This document shows, piece after piece, positions 6,598 through 11,920 of a DNA stretch of 11,920 nucleotides. The stretch's first letter is position 1, and the number at the start of each line of letters is the position of its first letter. This DNA is from Persephonella sp. (GTDB taxonomy: Bacteria; Aquificota; Aquificia; Aquificales; Hydrogenothermaceae), in contig JALWKR010000236.1 of the NCBI GenBank assembly GCA_027081375.1, forward strand, positions 1 through 11,920, in the 5' to 3' direction. The notes beneath the pieces are model-generated. The model saw only the letters and a program-made list of their open reading frames with translations. It ran no database searches and was not told where the DNA came from. A program made the translations under genes and the position numbers.

Positions 6598-7323
6598 ATG
6601 GAGATAAAAGGAAAAGTTGCTCTCGTAACAGGAGCAGGAAAAAGAATAGGAAAGGAGATAGCAAAAAATCTAATAAATGAAGGAGCAAATATTATTCTTC
6701 ATTACAGAACCTCTAAAGAAGGTATAGAAGAACTTGAAAAATTGGCAAAAGAGAAAGGCATAAAAGTCCTTCCTTTAAAAGCTGATTTAACAAAACTTGA
6801 AGATATAAGATTTCTAATAAAAGAATCAATTCTTTTTTTTAAAAAGGTTGATATTCTTATAAACAATGCATCTATTTACTATCCTACCCCTTTAGATAAA
6901 GTAACTGAAAAGGATTTAGATATTTTTTACCAGATACATGTAAAAGCTCCATTTTTTCTATCTAAAGAGCTAGGAAAGATTATGTATGAAAATAAAGAAG
7001 GAAGAATTATAAATATAGCTGATTATTCAGCACTTAGACCTTATAAAGATTTTACTCCTTACTCTATCTCAAAAGGGGCTATGCTTACAATGACCAGAGC
7101 TTTTGCTAAAGAATTTGCTCCTTATGTTCTTGTAAATGCTATTCTTCCAGGACCTATTGTTCCAGCAGAAAAAATTGAGGATTTGGAAACACCTTTAAAG
7201 AAAACCCTTTTAAAAAAATGGGCAGGAGAAAAAGAAGTGTGGAAAGGGGTAAAATATTTAATTGAAACAGATTTTACAACAGGTGCTTTCCTTCCTGTTG
7301 AAGGGGGTAGACTAATTTGTTAA
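6598..7323 (+). CDS. SDR-family oxidoreductase, pteridine reductase/FolM-like
   Basis: A classical short-chain dehydrogenase/reductase of 241 residues. The cofactor motif TGAGKRIG is at 11-18 and NNAS at 89-92; the active-site Tyr155 and Lys159 (YSISK) are present. The residue 13 before the Tyr, normally the catalytic Ser, is Asp142 (IADYSAL). Asp at this position, the Arg in TGxxKRxG and the HYRTS stretch after β2 are features I know from PTR1 and FolM, which reduce pterins with NADPH. A pterin-reducing role, for example tetrahydromonapterin or folate salvage, is therefore plausible but not proven; general annotation would be SDR oxidoreductase. An AAAAGGAG site lies eight bases before the ATG. 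The stop overlaps the start of the next gene, so the genes are co-transcribed. Confidence 0.85.
   Translation: MEIKGKVALVTGAGKRIGKEIAKNLINEGANIILHYRTSKEGIEELEKLAKEKGIKVLPLKADLTKLEDIRFLIKESILFFKKVDILINNASIYYPTPLDKVTEKDLDIFYQIHVKAPFFLSKELGKIMYENKEGRIINIADYSALRPYKDFTPYSISKGAMLTMTRAFAKEFAPYVLVNAILPGPIVPAEKIEDLETPLKKTLLKKWAGEKEVWKGVKYLIETDFTTGAFLPVEGGRLIC
7301..7307 (+). promoter_or_regulatory. Ribosome binding site deciding the TTG start of the MBL gene
   Basis: AAGGGGG within the last codons of the SDR gene lies nine bases before the TTG at 7317. No ATG or GTG that would keep the first β-strand (TITFLGTGGG) is available, so TTG is the best start. Confidence 0.55.
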
Positions 7324-8084
7324 CTAATACTATTACCTTTCTAGGAACAGGTGGAGGAAGGGTTGTTGTTTTTCGCCAGCTTAGACATTCAGGGGGAATG
7401 TGGCTTAACTTTGAAGGAGTAAATATTCTTATAGATCCTGGACCTGGATCTCTTGTTAGAATCTTTGAAAGAGGTTTAGACACAAAAGATATAGATATTA
7501 TTGTGGTTTCCCACAGACATCTTGACCATAGCTCAGACTTAAACGCTGTTATTGAATCTGCTACAGAAAGTACCAAACGTCCATTAGATATGCTAGTTTG
7601 TCCAGAAGATGTTGTTTCAGGAGAAGAACCGATACTTTTAAAATATCTAAAACAGGGAATTAAAAATATATCTGTTGCAAAAGAAGGAAAAACTTTTGAA
7701 TTTAAAAATGTAAAGATAGAAATAAAAATAAGACATATTCATTCAGGAGCTGAAACATACGGTTTAGAGTTTTTAGGAAAAGGTAAAAGAGTTGTTTATG
7801 TTCCATGTGGAAAGTTTTACGAAAAAATGTTAGAAGGCTATTCTCAAGGAGCAGATATTATGATTTTTAATACAACTTTTGTAAAACCCAAAGGTAACAT
7901 TTTACATTTGTCAGCAAAAGATGTACTTCAAATGATTAACACTTATAAGCCTAAAAAAGCCGTAATTACACATTTTAGCTTAGAAATGTTAAAATCAAAT
8001 CCTAAAGCTATTGCTTCATGGTTAGAGAGGGAGAGTGGAGTTCAGGTAATTGCAGCTGAGGATGGAATGAGAGTAAGTTTTTAA
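7317..8084 (+). CDS. MBL-fold metallo-hydrolase with Cys at the bridging-Asp position
   Basis: The protein has 255 residues and the metallo-β-lactamase fold in the style of RNase Z/PhnP-like hydrolases. It starts with the strand ITFLGTGGG, then ILIDPGPGS (37-45) and the metal motif SHRHLDH, giving His66, His68, Asp70 and His71. Further ligands are His140 or His142 (RHIHSGAETYGL) and His219 (ITHFSLEM). Where family members have a metal-bridging Asp (YSGDT-like), this one reads YVPCGK with Cys164. A hydrolase for a phosphodiester or related ester is the general expectation; the substrate is unknown. The TTG start overlaps the SDR stop by seven bases and ThiO follows after 12 bases, so the gene sits in an operon with both. 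Confidence 0.82.
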   Translation: MLTNTITFLGTGGGRVVVFRQLRHSGGMWLNFEGVNILIDPGPGSLVRIFERGLDTKDIDIIVVSHRHLDHSSDLNAVIESATESTKRPLDMLVCPEDVVSGEEPILLKYLKQGIKNISVAKEGKTFEFKNVKIEIKIRHIHSGAETYGLEFLGKGKRVVYVPCGKFYEKMLEGYSQGADIMIFNTTFVKPKGNILHLSAKDVLQMINTYKPKKAVITHFSLEMLKSNPKAIASWLERESGVQVIAAEDGMRVSF

Positions 8085-8096
8085 AGGAGAAAAGCA

Positions 8097-9200
8097 ATGA
8101 GGATAATAATTATTGGTGGAGGAATTATAGGTCTTTCAATTGCTAGGGTTTTATATAAAGAAGGTTTTGAAGTTATTGTGGTTGAGCGGGAAAGAATAGG
8201 AAGAGGTGCATCCTGGACTGCAGGGGGAATGCTTGCTCCACAATCTGAAGGTTTAGAAATAGATGAATTTTTTGATTTTTGCATACAGGCAAGAGATATG
8301 TATAAAAGTTTTGTGGAAGGTATAGAGAATGACACAGATATAAAGGTTGATTATTGGGAATCTGGAATATTCTGTCCAGCTTATTCAGAAGAAGAAGCAC
8401 AGGAACTTAAGAAAAAGCTTGAAGAGTACAGAAAATACGGATTAACAGGAGGATGGCTTAACAGAAATGAAATAGAAGATAACTATAAATCATTAGGTCC
8501 AGAAATAATAGGTGGTGTTCTTTATCCTGACGACAGTCAGGTTGACAACAGACTTTTAATGCTTGCTTTAGAAAACTATATTAGAAGAAAAACTATGGTA
8601 AAGCTCTATGAAAGAACTACTGCTATTGGAATTTTTCAAACAAACGGAAAATTTCAGGGAGTTAAAACAGATAAAGGTCTTCTGGTAGGAGATGCATGTA
8701 TTATAGCTGCTGGTGCTTGGTCAGGGGAAATAGACAATATTCCTGTATTTCCAATAAAGGGAGAAATGGCTGCAACTGATATTGAACCAGATGATATAGA
8801 TAGAGTGTTTTTTGGTAGTAGAGCATATCTTATCCCAAGAAAAAGTTTTACTAGACTTGTTATAGGTGCCACAGAAGAAAATGTAGGATTTAAAGATGGA
8901 AATACTGTTAAGGGTGTTCTACAGCTTCTAAATGGATTAAAGGATACATTTCCTCATATGGTTGAAAGAAATGTTCAGGAATTCTGGTACGGATACAGAC
9001 CAGGTACTCCTGACACAAAACCGATAATATGTGAAGGTCCTTATGAAAATCTTTATTATGCGACAGGACACTACAGAAATGGAATTCTACTTGCTCCTAT
9101 AACTGCAAAGCTATTTCTAGATTTATTCAAGTATAAAAAGAGAAGTAAATATTTTGATATTTTCTCGTATAAACGATTTGAGGAAAAAGAGAATGAATAG
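8097..9200 (+). CDS. thiO: ThiO/glycine-oxidase-like FAD-dependent amine oxidase
   Basis: A 367-residue flavoprotein of the DadA/ThiO amine oxidase family. It opens directly with the FAD motif GGGIIG (7-12), with Glu30 ending β2 to bind the ribose. ASWTAGGMLAPQSEG (38-52) is the usual ThiO second block. YRPGTPDTKPIICEG (300-314) holds Arg301, equivalent to the carboxylate-binding arginine of glycine oxidase, and Tyr244 (SRAYLIPR) fits the active-site tyrosine. GHYRNGILLAPITA (324-337) is a strong ThiO signature. ThiO oxidises glycine to iminoglycine for the thiazole of thiamine, but no other thiamine gene is here, so another small amino acid or N-methyl amino acid is possible. The ATG has an AAAGGAG site. 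The end overlaps the aminotransferase start by eight bases. Confidence 0.87.
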   Translation: MRIIIIGGGIIGLSIARVLYKEGFEVIVVERERIGRGASWTAGGMLAPQSEGLEIDEFFDFCIQARDMYKSFVEGIENDTDIKVDYWESGIFCPAYSEEEAQELKKKLEEYRKYGLTGGWLNRNEIEDNYKSLGPEIIGGVLYPDDSQVDNRLLMLALENYIRRKTMVKLYERTTAIGIFQTNGKFQGVKTDKGLLVGDACIIAAGAWSGEIDNIPVFPIKGEMAATDIEPDDIDRVFFGSRAYLIPRKSFTRLVIGATEENVGFKDGNTVKGVLQLLNGLKDTFPHMVERNVQEFWYGYRPGTPDTKPIICEGPYENLYYATGHYRNGILLAPITAKLFLDLFKYKKRSKYFDIFSYKRFEEKENE

Positions 9201-10317
9201 GCTTGAGAGAGTTTCTCCCTTTATTGTAATGGACATTGTAAAGGAAGCTTCTAATATTCCTGATGCAATTCATTTTGAAATAGGAGAACCAGACCTGCAG
9301 CCCCCTCCATCTGTATGGGAAGAAACAGAGAAAGCAGTAAAAAACAGGTTAAATCACTATACAGAAAGTTTAGGTTTACCTGAATTAAGGGAAAAAATAT
9401 CTCAGTTTTACTATGAAAAATACAAAGTTGATGTTTCCCCTTCTAGAATAGCTTTAACAGTTGGAACATCTGGAGCTTTTCTAGTTGCGTACACCATAAC
9501 TTTAAATGCAGGGGAAAAGTTAGCATTTTCAGATCCTTCTTATCCTTGTTATAAGAATTTTTCATATCTCTTAGATATAGAACCTGTTTTGATACCTGTT
9601 GATAAATCAACAAACTATCAGCTTACAGCTAATCACTTAAAAGAGTATGAAGGAATAAAAGCAGTTCAGATATCTTCTCCAAACAATCCAACAGGGAATA
9701 TTTATCAGCAATCAGTACTAAAAGAACTTATTGAATACTGTGAAGAAAATAATATCTATTTTATCTCTGACGAAATATATCACGGCCTTGTGTATGATCA
9801 GTATGAACATACAGCCCTAGAATTTTCAGACAACGTAATTGTTATAAACGGTTTTTCAAAATATTTCTGTATGCCTGGATTTAGACTTGGCTGGATTATT
9901 CTTCCAGAAAACCTTATAAGGAAAGCTGAGATAGTTCTTCAAAATGTTTTTATCTCTCCTCCTACTTTAAGTCAGTATGGGGCTTTAGGAGCTTTTGATT
10001 GGAACCATCTTTCTTTAATAACAGAAACATATAAAGAAAGAAGAGATTTTCTTTATAAAGAACTCTCAACTCTTTTTGATATAGACGCAAAACCTGAAGG
10101 AGCTTTTTATCTATGGGCTAATATTGAAAAGTATTCTGATAATTCCTATGAATTTGCAAAAGAACTTTTAGAAAAAATTCATGTTGCAGTTACTCCAGGA
10201 ATAGACTTTGGGGAGAATAATACAGACAAATATATTAGATTTGCATATACAAAAAGTATAGATCATATGAGTGAAGGGGTTAAACGCTTAAAAGAATATC
10301 TTCAGAAGGGTATTTAG
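9193..10317 (+). CDS. PLP-dependent class I/II aminotransferase (AAT fold type I)
   Basis: The product is 374 residues when started at the ATG at 9193, which has GAGG about nine bases upstream; a longer TTG-started version from 9154 would lie inside thiO and adds no conserved sequence. PLP-fold signatures are complete: GEPDLQPP (31-38), SSPNNPTG (161-168), SDEIYHGL (192-199) with Asp193 for the pyridine nitrogen, the Schiff-base lysine Lys223 (NGFSKYFCMPGFRLGW), Arg231 for the phosphate, and Arg349 (YIRFAYT) for the substrate carboxylate. The pattern fits the Iγ subgroup of aspartate and related aminotransferases; substrate (Asp, Ala, aromatic or other) is open. It overlaps thiO by eight bases, so translation is likely coupled. 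No clear terminator follows before the fab promoter. Confidence 0.9.
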   Translation: MNRLERVSPFIVMDIVKEASNIPDAIHFEIGEPDLQPPPSVWEETEKAVKNRLNHYTESLGLPELREKISQFYYEKYKVDVSPSRIALTVGTSGAFLVAYTITLNAGEKLAFSDPSYPCYKNFSYLLDIEPVLIPVDKSTNYQLTANHLKEYEGIKAVQISSPNNPTGNIYQQSVLKELIEYCEENNIYFISDEIYHGLVYDQYEHTALEFSDNVIVINGFSKYFCMPGFRLGWIILPENLIRKAEIVLQNVFISPPTLSQYGALGAFDWNHLSLITETYKERRDFLYKELSTLFDIDAKPEGAFYLWANIEKYSDNSYEFAKELLEKIHVAVTPGIDFGENNTDKYIRFAYTKSIDHMSEGVKRLKEYLQKGI

Positions 10318-10339
10318 TATGCATAGATGGTGCTTTTTG

Positions 10340-10348
10340 TGATATAAT
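10340..10348 (+). promoter_or_regulatory. Extended -10 promoter for fabG-acpP-fabF
   Basis: TGATATAAT gives a perfect TATAAT (10343-10348) with TG one base upstream, an extended -10 element. The place 17 bases upstream (TGCATA) is a poor -35. Transcription should begin near 10355, giving a leader of about 30 bases before the fabG start. Confidence 0.65.
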
Positions 10349-10360
10349 AAACGGCGTTTA
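10348..10360 (+). promoter_or_regulatory. 13-base palindrome at the fab transcription start
   Basis: TAAACGGCGTTTA is a perfect palindrome (six bases each side of a central G). It starts on the last base of the -10 box and covers the predicted transcription start. The position suits a repressor operator, but no regulator is visible nearby and it could be chance. Confidence 0.4.
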
Positions 10361-10383
10361 ATTTTTTCACATGGGGTAAATAT

Positions 10384-11118
10384 TTGAATTTCAACGGAAA
10401 AACAGTTCTCGTCACTGGTTCAACAAGAGGAATTGGTAAGGCAATAGCTGTTGAATTTGCTAAAAGAGGTGCAAATGTAGTTATAACAGGAAGGAATAAA
10501 GGTACTGCAGAAATTGTTGCTGAAAATATAAAAAACGAGTTTGGAGTAGAAGCATATGGATGTAAATTAAACTTTGCAGAAGATGTGCCCCAGCAATGGA
10601 AAGAGATTGAAAAGGTAGCTGGGAGCGTTGATATTCTTGTTAATAATGCTGGCTTAACAAGAGATACCCTCTTTATCAGAATGAAAGATGAAGACTGGGA
10701 AGAAGTTATAAATGCTAACCTCACTGGAACATTCAAGATAACGAAGCTTGTTGTTAAAGGTATGATGAAGAAAAAATGGGGGAGAATAATAAACATCTCC
10801 TCAGTTGTGGGTTTTACAGGAAATGCAGGACAGGTAAATTACGCAACTACAAAAGCTGGTCTTATCGGTTTTACAAAATCTTTAGCTAAAGAACTAGCAT
10901 CTAGAAATATAACAGTTAATGCTGTAGCTCCTGGATTTATTGAAACAGATATGACAGAAAAGATTCCTGCAGAAATAAAAGAAAAGTATCTTGAGCAGAT
11001 ACCTTTAGGTAAATTTGGAAAACCTGAAGATGTTGCTCATGCTGTTATCTTTTTAGCATCTGATTTAGCCTCATATATAACAGGAGAAACAATCCACGTT
11101 AACGGTGGAATGTATTAA
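10384..11118 (+). CDS. fabG: 3-oxoacyl-[acyl-carrier-protein] reductase FabG
   Basis: FabG reduces 3-oxoacyl-ACP to 3-hydroxyacyl-ACP with NADPH in the type II fatty-acid elongation cycle in the cytoplasm. The 244-residue protein has the standard SDR layout: TGSTRGIG (11-18), NNAG (87-90), catalytic Asn111 (INANLTG), Ser140 (NISSVVG), Tyr153 and Lys157 (NYATTKAG), and the FabG ending with ETIHVNGGMY. PGFIETDMT (183-191) and GKPEDVAHAVIFLASDLASYITG are also diagnostic. The start is TTG with GGGG (10373-10376) seven bases upstream; no other start preserves the first strand. The nearby ATG at 10371 runs straight into a stop. acpP and fabF follow, so this is an elongation operon with its own promoter. 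Confidence 0.95.
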   Translation: MNFNGKTVLVTGSTRGIGKAIAVEFAKRGANVVITGRNKGTAEIVAENIKNEFGVEAYGCKLNFAEDVPQQWKEIEKVAGSVDILVNNAGLTRDTLFIRMKDEDWEEVINANLTGTFKITKLVVKGMMKKKWGRIINISSVVGFTGNAGQVNYATTKAGLIGFTKSLAKELASRNITVNAVAPGFIETDMTEKIPAEIKEKYLEQIPLGKFGKPEDVAHAVIFLASDLASYITGETIHVNGGMY

Positions 11119-11162
11119 TTTTCAATAATTAATCAAAAAAACTAACCGGAGGTTTCAAAAGA

Positions 11163-11393
11163 ATGGAAGAAAGAATTAAAGAGATTATTGCAGATCAGTT
11201 AGGAATTGATGTAAACCAGATAAAACCAGAATCTAAGTTTGTTGAAGACTTAGGAGCTGATTCTTTAGACGTTGTTGAACTTATAATGGCTTTTGAAGAA
11301 GAGTTTGATGTAGAAATCCCTGATGAAGATGCAGAAAAAATACAAACTGTTGCTGATGTAATAAACTACATCAAAGAGAAAAAAGGAGAATAA
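11163..11393 (+). CDS. acpP: Acyl carrier protein
   Basis: A small acidic protein of 76 residues, the normal ACP length. The 4'-phosphopantetheine attachment site is Ser34 in [18 protein letters not shown], and the three main helices with the acidic recognition helix ([15 protein letters not shown]) are in place. It carries growing acyl chains between FabG, FabF and the other synthase enzymes. GGAGG (11148-11152) lies ten bases before the ATG. fabG ends 44 bases upstream and fabF starts five bases after the stop. Confidence 0.97.
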   Translation: MEERIKEIIADQLGIDVNQIKPESKFVEDLGADSLDVVELIMAFEEEFDVEIPDEDAEKIQTVADVINYIKEKKGE

Positions 11394-11398
11394 TAAAG

Positions 11399-11920
11399 AT
11401 GAGAAGGGTCGTCGTTACCGGTATAGGAGCAATAACACCTTTAGGACACAATGTCAAAGAAACTTGGGAAGGTCTTATATCAGGTAAAAGTGGGATTGAC
11501 GTAATCAAACGTTTTGATCCTTATTCTTACAATCTTCCTGTAGTTATTGCAGGGGAAGTTAAAGATTTTGACCCTAAAAAGTACCTAAATCCTAAAGATG
11601 CAAAAAGAATGAGTGATTTTGTTAAGTTTGCTATGGTGGCAGCTAAAGAAGCTGTTGCTGATTCAGGCTTAGAACTTGACAAAATTGACCTAACAAAAGC
11701 AGGTGTTATTGTTGGAACCGGTATCGGCGGCCTTAGAGATATAGAAGAACAACAAACTCTTCTTCTTCAAAAAGGAGCAAGAAGGGTTTCTCCTTTCTTT
11801 ATCCCTTCTGGTATATCTAATATGGCTTCAGGATATATATCTATTGAATTTGGATTTAAAGGCCCTAACTCTTGTGTTGTTACTGCATGTGCCACAGGAA
11901 CTCACTCTATAGGAGATGCT
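11399..11920 (+). CDS. fabF: 3-oxoacyl-ACP synthase II FabF, N-terminal part
   Basis: The window holds the first 174 codons of the condensing enzyme FabF (full length about 410), cut by the right edge with the frame still open. It begins MRRVVVTGIGAITPLG, the usual KAS II opening, and continues with GKSGIDVIKRFDP, VIVGTGIGGL and GPNSCVVTACATGTHSIGDA at the edge. The nucleophile is Cys164, matching Cys163 of E. coli FabF. The catalytic histidines lie beyond the window. FabF elongates acyl-ACP with malonyl-ACP. GGAG (11385-11388), inside the last acpP codons, lies ten bases before the ATG. Confidence 0.96.
   Translation, partial: MRRVVVTGIGAITPLGHNVKETWEGLISGKSGIDVIKRFDPYSYNLPVVIAGEVKDFDPKKYLNPKDAKRMSDFVKFAMVAAKEAVADSGLELDKIDLTKAGVIVGTGIGGLRDIEEQQTLLLQKGARRVSPFFIPSGISNMASGYISIEFGFKGPNSCVVTACATGTHSIGDA

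Noticed and set aside
7274..7576. Minus-strand open frame of 100 codons
   Set aside because: It is antisense to the SDR-MBL junction, with no domain or ribosome binding site.
9154..9192. Longer N terminus of the aminotransferase from TTG 9154
   Set aside because: It lies inside thiO, adds no conserved residues, and the ATG at 9193 has a ribosome binding site and the usual N-terminal sequence.
10371..10379. ATG-GGG-TAA minimal leader peptide before fabG
   Set aside because: Two codons are too few to support, and the GGGG is better explained as the fabG ribosome binding site.
10314..10796. Minus-strand open frame of 160 codons opposite fabG
   Set aside because: It is a shadow of fabG and would cover the fab promoter; composition is that of an antisense frame.

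Overview
The window is AT-rich, gene-dense bacterial DNA with no noncoding stretch longer than about 105 bases. Strong AGGAGG-type ribosome binding sites, a diderm cell plan (an outer-membrane porin and a signal-peptide-bearing PstS), a DsrE2-type sulfur-linked protein and the general protein style fit a thermophilic chemolithotroph of the Aquificota, most likely Hydrogenothermaceae (Sulfurihydrogenibium-like). That assignment rests on impression and recall, not on a search. I see no mobile element, CRISPR array, rRNA or tRNA.

Layout. (1) Positions 1-975, plus strand: the C-terminal part of the site-2 protease RseP, then a DsrE2-family protein. (2) Positions 993-6492, minus strand, read right to left: a phosphate-selective-type porin, pstS, pstC, pstA and a D-lactate-dehydrogenase-like 2-hydroxyacid dehydrogenase. 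A perfect hairpin at 975-999 separates it from the convergent genes on the left. (3) Positions 6493-6597: a divergent control region holding four helically phased TTAANA repeats placed like a Pho box in front of the porin-pst operon. (4) Positions 6598-10317, plus strand: a tightly packed set made of a pteridine-reductase-like SDR, an MBL-fold hydrolase, a ThiO/glycine-oxidase-like flavoprotein and a class I/II aminotransferase, with two of its three junctions overlapping. (5) Positions 10318-11920, plus strand: a promoter and the fatty-acid synthesis genes fabG, acpP and fabF, the last cut by the window edge.

How the genes work together. The minus-strand operon looks like a complete route for phosphate from the outer membrane (porin) through the periplasm (PstS) to the inner-membrane channel (PstC/PstA). 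However, the ATPase PstB and the regulator PhoU are absent, and a 2-hydroxyacid dehydrogenase sits where pstB would be expected. A hairpin terminator and a possible secondary promoter lie between pstS and pstC, which could set a high PstS-to-permease ratio. The fab genes form a short fatty-acid elongation operon: ketoreductase, carrier protein and condensing enzyme.

The points most worth a second look are the phased TTAANA operator, PstA with an extra membrane segment of about 70 residues, the missing pstB, the MBL protein with Cys in place of the bridging Asp, the SDR with Asp in place of the catalytic Ser, and a 13-base palindrome at the fabG transcription start. I did not find a clearly new multi-gene system; most genes are recognisable housekeeping or transport families.
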